A stretch of 29,297 nt of DNA, taken from the NCBI GenBank assembly GCA_045538555.1, contig JAZSRP010000045.1, positions 1 to 29,297 on the forward strand, written 5' to 3'. Shown one piece after another: positions 16,445 to 24,601 of the stretch (its first letter is position 1; every line of letters begins with the position of its first letter). The notes beneath the pieces were generated by a model. The model made no database searches. It was not told the DNA's origin and saw only the letters and a list, made by a program, of their open reading frames with translations. Origin of the DNA: Coliplasma sp045538555 (GTDB lineage Bacteria > Bacillota > Clostridia > Oscillospirales > CAG-382). A program made the translations under genes and the position numbers.

Positions 16445-17372
16445 AAAAGAAGCAACCCGTGCCGCCTATGGCCGAAAGCTGGCGGAGCTGGGAGACAGAT
16501 ATGATTTCTTTGTGCTGGATGCAGACCTTTCGGGCTCCACACAGACTGCCGTTTTTGCAAAAAAATTTCCTGACAGATTTATCAACTGCGGTATCGCAGA
16601 GGAAAATATGATCAGCGTTGCCGCAGGTATTGCCGCAACGGGAATTCCCGCTTTTGCATCTTCTTTTGCAATGTTTGCCTGCGGACGTGCCTTTGAGCAG
16701 ATCCGCAACTCTGTTGCATACCCCAACCTCCCCGTCAAGATCTGTGCATCTCATGCAGGTGCAACCGTTGGCGAGGATGGTGCTACCCACCAGTTCAACG
16801 AGGATCTTGCCATAATGCGTGCGCTTCCCGAGATGACCGTGGTGAGCCCTGCCGACTCTGTTTCCACAGAGGCACTTTTGGAGGATATTATTAGATTCAA
16901 CGGCCCTCTCTATATGAGACTGGGCAGATATGCCGTTCCTCAGCTGTACCGTGCAGGTGAGCAGGAGTTCAAGCTGGGCAAGGGACTTGTTTTGGCTGAC
17001 GGCAAGGACGTGACCATAGTTGCCACAGGTATTATGGTATATGCTGCCGTTGAGGCACGCAAGATTTTGGCACTTGAGGGCATTGATGCTGCTGTTGTGG
17101 ATATCCATACCGTAAAACCTCTTGACAACGAGCTGATTGCTTATTATGCAGGCAAGACAGGTCATATCGTCACCGCAGAGGAGCATTCCGTTATTGGCGG
17201 TCTGGGCGATGCCGTGGCATCTCTGATTGCCACAGAGGCACCTGCCAAGCTTTCAAAACTGGGAATCAACGACGAGTACGGCGTCAGCGCACCCGCAGGT
17301 GTTTTGCTTGAGTATTACGGCCTAAACGCAAACGGAATCGTGGCAAAGGTCAAATCACTTTTGGGCAAATAA
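16437..17372 (+). CDS. Transketolase, C-terminal (pyrimidine-binding) subunit
   Basis: Partner subunit of the split transketolase, 311 residues. It has the central pyrimidine-binding domain with the catalytic glutamate region NCGIAEENMISVAAG, ASHAGATVGEDGATHQ, and the C-terminal transketolase domain (VDIHTVKPLD). GGAGG lies upstream inside the previous gene. It ends just before a strong terminator, so it closes the long operon. A DXS-like activity is less likely because the paired N-terminal subunit is transketolase type. Confidence 0.93.
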   Translation: MAEKEATRAAYGRKLAELGDRYDFFVLDADLSGSTQTAVFAKKFPDRFINCGIAEENMISVAAGIAATGIPAFASSFAMFACGRAFEQIRNSVAYPNLPVKICASHAGATVGEDGATHQFNEDLAIMRALPEMTVVSPADSVSTEALLEDIIRFNGPLYMRLGRYAVPQLYRAGEQEFKLGKGLVLADGKDVTIVATGIMVYAAVEARKILALEGIDAAVVDIHTVKPLDNELIAYYAGKTGHIVTAEEHSVIGGLGDAVASLIATEAPAKLSKLGINDEYGVSAPAGVLLEYYGLNANGIVAKVKSLLGK

Positions 17373-17388
17373 ATTTTTTGAATAAAAC

Positions 17389-17419
17389 GGAAAAAACCGC
17401 AGTTTTTGCGGTTTTTTCC
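17389..17419 (+). terminator. Rho-independent terminator after transketolase
   Basis: A 13-bp perfect stem ggaaaaaaccgca/tgcggttttttcc (17389-17401/17407-17419) with a 5-base loop; the 3' arm itself contains the T-run. It separates the long upstream operon from the NIF3-family gene 20 bases later, which has no obvious promoter of its own, so some read-through seems needed. Confidence 0.8.
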
Positions 17420-17438
17420 AAATAATCAGGTGTTTGTT

Positions 17439-18197
17439 ATGACTGTTGAACAACTTGCAAAAAAAATGGATACCGTCATCCCGCCCGCACTTTCCGAGCC
17501 GTGGGACAACGACGGCATAATGGTGATGCCCGATCCTTGTGCAGAGGTGACGGGTGTATTGTGCGCTCTTGACTGTACCTGCCGTGCAATCAAAACGGCA
17601 AAGGAAAAGGGATGCAACGTTATTGTTACCCATCATCCGCTTTTGTTCAAGCCCATCGGAGCGCTCATCCCTACCGACAGTGTGGGAAAAAGAGTGCTGG
17701 AATGTGCAAAAAACGGTATAACCGTTTTGTCCTATCACACACGGCTTGACAGCATGGAGGGCGGAGTCAACGATATGCTGGCATCCGTTTTGGGACTGAA
17801 AGATACAGAAAGCTTTTTGCCCTACGGACGTATAGGTGACGTGGAGGAGCAGGAATTTGGGGTTTTTTTAAAAAACACTTGTGACGGTCTTGGAATTGAT
17901 GTTTCACGGGCGTCGGCTGTCAAATCCTCTGACAGAGTACGCCGTGTTGCAGTGGTATCCGGCTGCGGAAAGGATGAGATCGGAGCGGTGATCGCTGCAG
18001 GAGCAGACACCTTTGTGACAGGTGAGGTTATGCACAACCACATGGTGGATTGCAGGGAGCTGGGGCTCAACCTGGTGTGCGGAACCCATTATGCAACAGA
18101 AAGATTTGTGACAAAAAAATTGGCACGGATTGTAGAAGAGCTTGGTGAACGAGCCGAAATCTGTGAGTTTTTGAGAGAGGAAGAATATGGCATTTGA
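17439..18197 (+). CDS. NIF3-like dinuclear metal centre protein
   Basis: A 252-residue member of the Nif3/YqfO (DUF34) family, which forms hexamers with a two-metal site; the function is debated. Metal-ligand motifs are visible: WDNDG (22-26), THHP (64-67), YHTRLDSMEGGVND (99-112) and the C-terminal TGEVMHNHMVD. The length fits the short form without the PII-like insertion. AGGTG lies 6 bases before the ATG at 17439. In many Firmicutes it follows trmK; here that neighbour is absent. It overlaps rqcH by 11 bases. Confidence 0.88.
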   Translation: MTVEQLAKKMDTVIPPALSEPWDNDGIMVMPDPCAEVTGVLCALDCTCRAIKTAKEKGCNVIVTHHPLLFKPIGALIPTDSVGKRVLECAKNGITVLSYHTRLDSMEGGVNDMLASVLGLKDTESFLPYGRIGDVEEQEFGVFLKNTCDGLGIDVSRASAVKSSDRVRRVAVVSGCGKDEIGAVIAAGADTFVTGEVMHNHMVDCRELGLNLVCGTHYATERFVTKKLARIVEELGERAEICEFLREEEYGI

Positions 18198-19923
18198 CGG
18201 TCTTTTTTGCCAAGCGGTGGCAGGGGAACTGAACGGATGGGCGGGTGCAAGGGTGGAAAAAATTCATCAGAGTGCACCTTCCTGTATGTGTTTTCAGATA
18301 TACAAGGACGGACAGCACAAAAATCTTGTGGTGTCCGCTTCGGCTTCCCGTCCCGTGGTTGCCGTCACAGATGAATCGGTGGCAAGGCCCGAAACACCCA
18401 CTCCTATGTGTATGCTTTTTCGAAAACACCTTCAGAACGGCAGGATCGTTTTTTCGGACTGTCCGGAGGGTGAGCGAATCATCAGGATATGCATTGCCTC
18501 CTCCGATGAGATGGGGTACGTAAAAAACAAATTTGTAATTGCTGAGATGATGGGAAAATATTCCAACCTGATTCTCACCGAAGAAGAGGGAAAGGTCATA
18601 TGTGCCACCTCTGTTACGGACATTACCTCATCAGGCAGACGAATAATGGCAGGAATGGCTTACGAACCGCCAAAAAAACAGGACAAAACGCCCATATTTG
18701 TGTCGGACGGTGAGATACGTTCACTTATTTCGGCAGGTGTGGGCTGTGAGGGGTCGGGTTATCTTCTTCGCACGTTTCTCGGTTTGTCACCTCTCGTGGC
18801 AAGAGAGGTGACGTTTTGTGCAACGGGAAGCACTGATACTGTAATACAAGCAGAAAACGCAGATGCTTTTGTCCGGGGTGTAACAGCACTTCGGGAAAGA
18901 GTCAAAAATGCTGATTTTGTTCCCTGTGCCGTCAATGATAAAGACGGCAGGGGAGTGGAATATTCCTTTATGCCCATCACCCAATACGGAAAAGGGTTTG
19001 AAACAAGAAATTATGATTCACTTTCGCTGCTGCTGACCGAGTTTTTTGACAAAAAAGAGGAAGCGGTAAACATTGATCGTTATTCCCACGCAATGGTTCA
19101 GTCGGTAAACATCCATATTTCACGGCTTCGCAAAAAACAGCAGATATTTCAAAAAGAGCTGGAGGAATGCGAAGGAATGGAAAAAATGCGGATATACGGT
19201 GACATTATCACGGCCAATATATACCGCATCAAGCAGGGCGATACCTCTGTTTTGGGAATGGATTATGAATCCGGCATGGAGGTGGAGGTCAAGCTTGAGC
19301 CAAACCTGACTCCTGCCAAAAATGCCCAAAAATACTACAAAAAGTATGCCAAAATGAAGCGTGCCCGTGCGGCAGTTACTCAACAGGCCGAAAAAGCCGG
19401 GGCAGAGGAACACTACCTTTTGGGTGTACTGGATTTTATTTCCCGGGCAGGCAGTCCCACCGAGCTGGCTGAGATAAAAGCCGAGCTTGCCGAGGGCGGA
19501 TTTGTCAATGACGGAAAAAAGGGAAGACAAAACCAAAAACAAAAGAAAAAAACTCCTGTGTCCAAGCCGCTCTCTTTTACTACCCGTAGCGGACTGACCG
19601 TAAAGGTGGGCAGAAACAATAAACAAAACGACCTGCTGACCGCATCGGCGTCAAAAAACGACCTCTGGTTTCATATAAAAGGATTTCATGGATCTCACGT
19701 GGTGCTATTTGTTGACGGAAAAGAGCCGGAAGACAGCGATTATACAGATTCTGCGGCGCTGGCGGCGTATTTCAGTGAGAAGCGCGGAAGCAAAAACGTT
19801 GAGGTGGATTATACCCGTATCCGCCACTTGAAAAAGCCCAACGGGAGCGCACCCGGTTTTGTTACCTATGAAAAATACTGGTCGGCGGTGGTGGATGCCG
19901 TCAACCCGTTTGAAGAAAGATAG
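18187..19923 (+). CDS. rqcH: RqcH/NFACT family ribosome quality control protein
   Basis: Binds obstructed 50S subunits and adds C-terminal alanine tails to stalled peptides. The 578 residues show the NFACT-N domain (MAFDGLF, RVEKIHQ, MLFRKHL, IAEMMGKYSNLIL), central helical arms (about 290-440), a Lys/Gln-rich hinge and the C-terminal NFACT-R domain (TRSGLTVKVGRNNKQND, LWFHIKGFHGSHVV). The residue pair aligned with Asp97-Arg98 of Bacillus RqcH reads Glu96-Arg97. Older annotations call this family fibronectin-binding protein. A GAGAGAGGAAGA site precedes the ATG. Its partner ylmH/rqcP is not in the window. Confidence 0.9.
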   Translation: MAFDGLFCQAVAGELNGWAGARVEKIHQSAPSCMCFQIYKDGQHKNLVVSASASRPVVAVTDESVARPETPTPMCMLFRKHLQNGRIVFSDCPEGERIIRICIASSDEMGYVKNKFVIAEMMGKYSNLILTEEEGKVICATSVTDITSSGRRIMAGMAYEPPKKQDKTPIFVSDGEIRSLISAGVGCEGSGYLLRTFLGLSPLVAREVTFCATGSTDTVIQAENADAFVRGVTALRERVKNADFVPCAVNDKDGRGVEYSFMPITQYGKGFETRNYDSLSLLLTEFFDKKEEAVNIDRYSHAMVQSVNIHISRLRKKQQIFQKELEECEGMEKMRIYGDIITANIYRIKQGDTSVLGMDYESGMEVEVKLEPNLTPAKNAQKYYKKYAKMKRARAAVTQQAEKAGAEEHYLLGVLDFISRAGSPTELAEIKAELAEGGFVNDGKKGRQNQKQKKKTPVSKPLSFTTRSGLTVKVGRNNKQNDLLTASASKNDLWFHIKGFHGSHVVLFVDGKEPEDSDYTDSAALAAYFSEKRGSKNVEVDYTRIRHLKKPNGSAPGFVTYEKYWSAVVDAVNPFEER

Positions 19924-19928
19924 AAACA

Positions 19929-20633
19929 ATGGATATGATGGAACGCAGCATCCCCCTCATCGGCGAGGACGGGGTTGAAAAACTGAAAAAATCGGCCGTG
20001 CTGGTGATGGGTGCAGGAGGCGTTGGAGCCGCTTGTATTGAGACGCTTGCCAGATGCGGTGTGGGCAGAATCGGGATTGTGGATCATGACGTGGTGTCCC
20101 GTAGCAACAAAAACAGACAGCTTGTTGCACTTTCCTCAACGGAGGGAAAAAAGAAATGCCATGTTGCGGGAGATCGGGTCATGGATATCAACCCCGATTG
20201 CACAGTTGATGTGTATGACATGTTTTTTTCAAAAGAAACAGCGGCCACGGTGCCTTTTGATAGCTATGATTACGTTGCGGACTGTATAGATACCGTCACG
20301 TCAAAAATACTTTTGATACAGACCTGTTTTCAAAAAAGCGTGCATCTTATATCCTCCATGGGCACCGGAAATCGAACCGATCCTTCATGTATTACGGTTA
20401 CGGATGTATTTTCTACCAGCAACGATCCTCTTGCCCGGGTGATGCGAAAAGAGCTGAAGTCCCGTGGTGTAACGTCGCTAAAGGTAGTATGTTCCACAGA
20501 GCCCCCGGGACCTGTATGCAGCGGCAGAGACGGCACGGGGAGAGCCACGCCGTCCAGCATTTGTTTTGTTCCCGTAACAGCGGGAATCAGAATGGCGTAT
20601 GAAATAACAAAGGAGATATTATGTCAAAGCTGA
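19929..20633 (+). CDS. tcdA: tRNA threonylcarbamoyladenosine dehydratase (ThiF/MoeB-like)
   Basis: ATP-dependent enzyme that cyclises t6A37 of tRNA to ct6A. The 234 residues have SIPLIGEDGVEKLKK, the nucleotide-binding GAGGVGAACIETLARCGVG (about 28-46), DHDVVSRSNKNRQ and the ADCIDTVTSK segment. These fit TcdA (YgdL/CsdL) rather than MoeB or ThiF, which have different C-termini. The start is 6 bases after the rqcH stop with only a weak purine-rich site. It overlaps the next gene by 13 bases. Confidence 0.88.
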   Translation: MDMMERSIPLIGEDGVEKLKKSAVLVMGAGGVGAACIETLARCGVGRIGIVDHDVVSRSNKNRQLVALSSTEGKKKCHVAGDRVMDINPDCTVDVYDMFFSKETAATVPFDSYDYVADCIDTVTSKILLIQTCFQKSVHLISSMGTGNRTDPSCITVTDVFSTSNDPLARVMRKELKSRGVTSLKVVCSTEPPGPVCSGRDGTGRATPSSICFVPVTAGIRMAYEITKEILCQS

Positions 20634-21193
20634 GATGGAAGGGCGGAGCGCTTCTTGCTCCTGTTCCTGCGGTGTTGGTTTCCTGCGCTCACGGCGGGAA
20701 AAGCAACCTGATCACAGTGGGCTGGACCGGTATAACCTGTACCAAACCGCCGAAAATATACGTTTCGGTGCGCCCTACCCGTGCTTCCTACGACCTCATA
20801 AAAAACAGCGGGGAATTTTGTGTCAATCTCACATCCTCCTCCATTGTCAGAGCCGTTGACCTGTGCGGAGTAAAAAGCGGCAGGGATTGTGACAAGTTTC
20901 GGCTTGCGGGGCTCACTCCGCAGCCCTCGTTTGATGTGAACTGTCCCTCTGTGGCAGAATGCCCGGTGACGCTGGAATGCCGCGTTACCGACATCATTCC
21001 GCTGGGCAGCCATCACATGTTTTTGGCAGATGTGGCGGCGGTGTCCGCAGATGAAGAGTTGGTGGACAAAAACGGACGGCTTGAGCTGGAAAAGGCGTCT
21101 TTAATGGCGTACTCCCACGGCGAATACTTTTCGCTTGGAAAAAAGATAGGATCTTTTGGTTTTTCCGTAAAAAAGAAGCGGGGTAAAAAATGA
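20621..21193 (+). CDS. Flavin reductase-like, FMN-binding split-barrel protein
   Basis: A 190-residue cytosolic flavoprotein of the flavin reductase-like/flavoredoxin family. It shows PVPAVLVSC, NLITVGWTGITCTKPPKIYVSVRP and the GEFCVNL segment, features of the FMN-binding split barrel. Donor and acceptor are not readable. AAGGAGAT lies inside tcdA ahead of the ATG. The last codons overlap the rlmH start as ATGA. The Lys/Arg-rich C-terminus (VKKKRGKK) is unusual but short. Confidence 0.85.
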   Translation: MSKLRWKGGALLAPVPAVLVSCAHGGKSNLITVGWTGITCTKPPKIYVSVRPTRASYDLIKNSGEFCVNLTSSSIVRAVDLCGVKSGRDCDKFRLAGLTPQPSFDVNCPSVAECPVTLECRVTDIIPLGSHHMFLADVAAVSADEELVDKNGRLELEKASLMAYSHGEYFSLGKKIGSFGFSVKKKRGKK

Positions 21194-21660
21194 AAAACGT
21201 GTACATTATCCACGTGGGAGATTTCAAAGAAAAATGGTTTTCGGAGGCGGAAAAAGAATACATTAAGCGTCTGATGCCCTTTTGCGGTTACAAAACGGTT
21301 TTGATAAAAGAAGAGAGCACTCACGGGGAGGGGAGCCAAAAGCTCATTGACAGGGCGCTGGAAAAGGAGGCGGACGCCATCCGCAACGCCATTCCGAAAG
21401 GCACACGGAAAATAGCGCTGTGCATTGAAGGCAAGCATGTTGACAGCGTGGGATTTTCACGCATAATGGGTGAATGGCCGGAGGATATTTGCTTTATTAT
21501 CGGTTCCAGCTTTGGACTTGATGAAAAGCTGAAAAAAGAGTGCGATCTGCGTCTGTCTATGTCAAAAATGACTTTTCCTCACAGATTGGCGCGGGTGATG
21601 CTTGCAGAACAGGTTTATCGCGGTTTTTGTATTCTCAACAACAAAAAATATCACAAATAA
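21190..21660 (+). CDS. rlmH: 23S rRNA (pseudouridine-1915-N3)-methyltransferase
   Basis: SPOUT-class methyltransferase that modifies pseudouridine 1915 of 23S rRNA in the assembled ribosome. The 156 residues carry LCIEGKHVDS, the AdoMet-binding FIIGSSFGLDE, and the signature LSMSKMTFPHRLARVMLAEQVYRG ending in YHK; the signature spans residues 123-146. The ATG overlaps the flavin reductase stop as ATGA. A terminator-like stem starts 8 bases after its stop. Confidence 0.95.
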   Translation: MKNVYIIHVGDFKEKWFSEAEKEYIKRLMPFCGYKTVLIKEESTHGEGSQKLIDRALEKEADAIRNAIPKGTRKIALCIEGKHVDSVGFSRIMGEWPEDICFIIGSSFGLDEKLKKECDLRLSMSKMTFPHRLARVMLAEQVYRGFCILNNKKYHK

Positions 21661-21667
21661 AAAGAAT

Positions 21668-21726
21668 AATCTCCTTTTTTTGAGCCACACTAAAAACGGC
21701 AAGACCAACAAAAAGGAGATTTTTTT
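21668..21726 (+). promoter_or_regulatory. Terminator-like stem that contains the ribosome-binding site of the next gene
   Basis: A perfect 12-bp stem aatctccttttt/aaaaaggagatt (21668-21679/21710-21721) with a 30-base loop, then five more T residues. It looks like a terminator for rlmH, but its 3' arm contains AAGGAG (21713-21718), the Shine-Dalgarno of the small gene starting at 21727. The folded form would hide that site. Confidence 0.65.
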
Positions 21727-21870
21727 ATGTCAAAGAAAAACAAAAAAGAAAAAACCGCATCTCAGCAAAAAACTCAATCCGCTGACTCCAAGGCGCAGGC
21801 GACAAATCTGCTGGAGCATCCCTGCAGCAACGGCAACTGCAAAAAGAACCGACTTTTTGATTTTGACTGA
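21727..21870 (+). CDS. Small hypothetical protein, 47 residues
   Basis: Not recognised. Supported by an AAGGAG Shine-Dalgarno 8 bases before the ATG and a strong terminator 11 bases after the stop. The product has a Lys-rich start (MSKKNKKEK), a Gln/Ser/Ala-rich middle and a short motif HPCSNGNCKKN near residues 33-43 with two cysteines five apart, ending LFDFD. No signal peptide or membrane segment. The His-Pro-Cys...Cys pattern could bind a metal or form a disulfide, but this is only suggestive. It follows rlmH on the same strand. Confidence 0.6.
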   Translation: MSKKNKKEKTASQQKTQSADSKAQATNLLEHPCSNGNCKKNRLFDFD

Positions 21871-21880
21871 GTGAGAAAAA

Positions 21881-21916
21881 TACGCTTCCGCGATTATGCG
21901 GAAGCGTAGATTTTTT
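21881..21916. terminator. Bidirectional rho-independent terminator
   Basis: An 11-bp perfect stem tacgcttccgc/gcggaagcgta (21881-21891/21898-21908) with a 6-base loop. On the plus strand it is followed by gatttttttt; on the minus strand by ttttt after the other arm. It serves the small gene and the convergent acyltransferase gene ending at 21917. Confidence 0.9.
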
Positions 21917-22786
21917 TTATTTGATATCCTCGATGATCTCCTTTGGCGGAAGATCAAGTACCTCGGGATGCTTCATGGTGCTCTTGAGGTGCTTGAGTGC
22001 GGCGGCGTAGGCATATCCGTCTGCGATGCGCTCGTCAGTGGTGATGCGGTAGTCAACGCACTTGAAAGATTTTACGGTGCCGTCAGTTTTCAACTCATTT
22101 TTGGTATATTTGACACCAAAGGCAAAGAAAATGGGAATGTTGCCAAAATTGTACAAATGGTGGTAGATAGGCGGAATACCCAAAGAACCCATAGAAGTGA
22201 TGGCAAAGCTGCCGTGGAATGGGCTCAGCTTTGTGAGTTTGCGGGGAAGCCATCCAAAATAATCAAACAGGTTGAGGAACCAGACGGTGGATTTCAAGAA
22301 CAGACCGGGGATATAGTTGAGCACCTTTGCAAGTGAGTCAAAATCACTCTCTGTGTTTCTGTATGAGTCAATTTCCTCGGTGGTGATGCGGTATACGTCC
22401 TCAGCGGTGGCGTCGCGTGGAAAAAACAGCTTGAGCACAGTCTCGGGAGCGTCAATACGCATCTCGCGCTTGATGGTTATCATTACCTCCACGCAGTTGC
22501 GGGCATATATACGCTGACCGCGTATAAAGCGGTTCATCTCCGGATGCTGTGAGATCATGCGGACAAAAGAGGCCAGAAATACGTGCATCAGCCCAAAGCT
22601 GGACAGGCCCTCCTGCCTTTTTTTGAAAATATAATCCTCGGCAGCGGTGATGTCCAGAGTGTCGGAGATGTAGTTGGAGGCATCTCCTCTGGTCTTCATG
22701 ATATACGGGGCGACGCGGTTCATCGGCTCGATCGTTTTGATCTTGCGCCCTTCTTTTTTTGGGATTTTTTGCTTTTTTTCTTTCAT
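21917..22786 (-). CDS. Stand-alone E2-like / CAT-fold acyltransferase
   Basis: A 289-residue protein resembling the catalytic domain of 2-oxo acid dehydrogenase E2 (chloramphenicol acetyltransferase fold), with no lipoyl or E1/E3-binding domain. The basic N-terminus is followed by MNRVAPYIMKTRGDASNYI, HPEMNRFIRGQRIYAR, and near the C-terminus TTDERIADGYAYAAALK. In E2 enzymes the last motif is DHRxxDG with a catalytic histidine; here Glu252 replaces it. The start at 22786 (MKEKKQKI) has GAGG 6 bases upstream; a TTG four codons earlier overlaps that site. Substrate unknown; it may be non-enzymatic or use another base. Confidence 0.8.
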   Translation of the reverse strand: MKEKKQKIPKKEGRKIKTIEPMNRVAPYIMKTRGDASNYISDTLDITAAEDYIFKKRQEGLSSFGLMHVFLASFVRMISQHPEMNRFIRGQRIYARNCVEVMITIKREMRIDAPETVLKLFFPRDATAEDVYRITTEEIDSYRNTESDFDSLAKVLNYIPGLFLKSTVWFLNLFDYFGWLPRKLTKLSPFHGSFAITSMGSLGIPPIYHHLYNFGNIPIFFAFGVKYTKNELKTDGTVKSFKCVDYRITTDERIADGYAYAAALKHLKSTMKHPEVLDLPPKEIIEDIK

Positions 22787-22828
22787 CGTACACCTCAAAA
22801 ATGGGGGAGTGGTGAAAACATCTTTTGA

Positions 22829-22857
22829 ATTATATCACATTCTTGATGATTTTGCAA
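22829..22857 (-). promoter_or_regulatory. Sigma-A promoter for the E2-like acyltransferase
   Basis: On the minus strand TTGCAA (complement of 22852-22857), 17 bases, TATAAT (complement of 22829-22834), with TGA before the -10 as an extended -10. It sits about 43 bases upstream of the start codon. Confidence 0.8.
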
Positions 22858-22916
22858 CAATTTATCAACAATTTCCCGTGGGCGCTTAAAAAATGTGAAA
22901 AATCGGGTGATTTTAC

Positions 22917-22945
22917 TTGAAATAGTTTTTGATATATGTTAAAAT
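22917..22945 (+). promoter_or_regulatory. Sigma-A promoter for the second lipoprotein gene
   Basis: TTGAAA (22917-22922), 17 bases, TAAAAT (22940-22945) preceded by TGT as an extended -10. Its -10 and extended element match those of the first lipoprotein gene. It is back to back with the acyltransferase promoter. Confidence 0.82.
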
Positions 22946-22978
22946 CAATTGTCAATCAATAATAATTGGAGGCACACT

Positions 22979-24517
22979 ATGAAGATCACCAGATTGTTGA
23001 GCGTTCTTATGGTGCTTTGCATGCTTTGCGGCATCTTTTTGGTATCCTGCAAGGACGACTCGGATACAAGCGACGGAGGAGATACCTCCGGCACCGCATC
23101 CACCAATCCCTATTTTGACGATGCGACTCAGCAATACGTTGCCAGCACCAGCGGCAAGAACTATGAGGGTAAGACCTTTACGTTTCTCACCTGTGGTGTA
23201 AACAGCGTGCAGGAGTCTGAGATCCTGTTCAATACTTATGAGGACGGTGCAGATGCACAGCTTCCCACCGTTGTCAACGAGGATCTCAAGCGCAGAGCCG
23301 AGCTGGTTGAAGAAAAACTGGGTATCGTCATTGATGAGACTTACGTTTTTGACCTTGCCCGCAAGAATGCCATTATGGCAAACACCATCCGTACCGGAAA
23401 TATGTCCGGCACTGACGAGTATCAGGTTGTAGTTCCCTGTCTGTATGACGGTGCAACTCTTGCAGTTGAGAGCCAGTTCCACAATCTTATGGAGGTTGAG
23501 GGACTTCAGATCGAGGCACCCTGGTGGAACCAGACCTTTAACGAAGGTATGACCTATGCAAACCAGCTTTATTACACCATCGGTGATATCGGTATTGTCA
23601 ACAAAAACAGTACAGCATGTTTGTTTTTCAACTACGATATGTGGTATGACAGAGGATTCAACACCACGTATGAGGGTGATCCCTATGATCTGGTGAGAGA
23701 AAATAAGTGGACCCTTGACGTTGTCACCGAGGTTTCCCTCACTATCTCAAAAGACCTTGACCGCAACGGCACCATCAACTATGATGACGAGTTTGGCTGG
23801 GCAGGTCAGCTGGACGATATGTGGAGCATCTTTTATGCATCGGGTGAGAGAATTGCAAAATCCGACGCAGACGGATTCCCCATGATCTCCATGTACAATG
23901 AGCGCAGTGCCAGCATTATGGAAAAGCTGCAGGAATTTGTGCAGAACGATGATTCCTATGTTTCGGCAAACGATTATTTCAACGTTGTCAACTGGCCCTG
24001 TGAGCTGACAAAGGCAGCTTTTGTTGAGGGCAGATGCATGTTTTTCAACGACGCTGTAGGAACCGTTGTTTCTCTCGGCGTGATGGAAAAGCACTTTGGT
24101 ATCGTTCCTGTTCCCATTCAGGATGGTCAGGATCAGTACTACAGTCTTGTGAACCCCTGGACTTCTACCTGCTTTGCAATTCCGTTCAGCGTTACTGACG
24201 ACGATCTCACCATGGTTGCCGACGTTCTCAACGTGATGGGCGCTATCAGCAAAAACACTGTTGCAAATTCCTACTACGAGATCGCTATCAAGAACATGAA
24301 GGTTCGTGACGACGAGAGTGTGGAGATGCTTGACAATTACATCATCCCCAACCGCGGTTGTGATATCGGTATGGTATATGCATGGGGCAAGCTGGATCTC
24401 CTGCTTCAGGATATGGCTTCCAAGCCCGTGGGCACATTTGCTTCTGAGTTTGATGCAAAATCCGAGGCAGCGCAGACTGCGCTTGATGAGACTATCGCAT
24501 TCTACAAAGGCGAGTAA
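22979..24517 (+). CDS. Extracellular solute-binding lipoprotein, second paralogue
   Basis: A 512-residue secreted lipoprotein. The signal peptide MKITRLLSVLMVLCMLCGIF ends in lipobox LVSC with the lipidated cysteine at 24, followed by an Asp/Ser/Gly-rich spacer. The remainder parallels the lipoprotein at 174-1676 through its length, including APWWNQ against QPWWDQ, YYTIGDI against YFTTGDI and the DDESVEMLDNYI region. GGAGG lies 6 bases before the ATG at 22979. It has its own promoter and terminator and no permease or ATPase beside it, so it is an orphan binding protein whose transporter must be elsewhere. The ligand is unknown; saccharides are the usual guess for the superfamily. Confidence 0.87.
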   Translation: MKITRLLSVLMVLCMLCGIFLVSCKDDSDTSDGGDTSGTASTNPYFDDATQQYVASTSGKNYEGKTFTFLTCGVNSVQESEILFNTYEDGADAQLPTVVNEDLKRRAELVEEKLGIVIDETYVFDLARKNAIMANTIRTGNMSGTDEYQVVVPCLYDGATLAVESQFHNLMEVEGLQIEAPWWNQTFNEGMTYANQLYYTIGDIGIVNKNSTACLFFNYDMWYDRGFNTTYEGDPYDLVRENKWTLDVVTEVSLTISKDLDRNGTINYDDEFGWAGQLDDMWSIFYASGERIAKSDADGFPMISMYNERSASIMEKLQEFVQNDDSYVSANDYFNVVNWPCELTKAAFVEGRCMFFNDAVGTVVSLGVMEKHFGIVPVPIQDGQDQYYSLVNPWTSTCFAIPFSVTDDDLTMVADVLNVMGAISKNTVANSYYEIAIKNMKVRDDESVEMLDNYIIPNRGCDIGMVYAWGKLDLLLQDMASKPVGTFASEFDAKSEAAQTALDETIAFYKGE

Positions 24518-24539
24518 TTTTTATTACAAATTACAAACA

Positions 24540-24577
24540 GGGGGCGGCGGCTACACCGCCGCTCCCTTGATTTTTTT
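24540..24577 (+). terminator. Rho-independent terminator after the second lipoprotein gene
   Basis: An 11-bp GC-rich stem (24540-24550/24556-24566, one G-T pair) with loop ctaca, then ttga and seven T residues. It lies 22 bases after the stop and isolates the gene from pepF. Confidence 0.9.
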
Positions 24578-24601
24578 AAAAAAATAAAGAGAGGAACAGG
24601 T

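Noticed and set aside
16380..17186. A 268-codon open frame on the minus strand opposite the transketolase subunits
   Set aside because: Antisense to two well-supported genes and without motifs.
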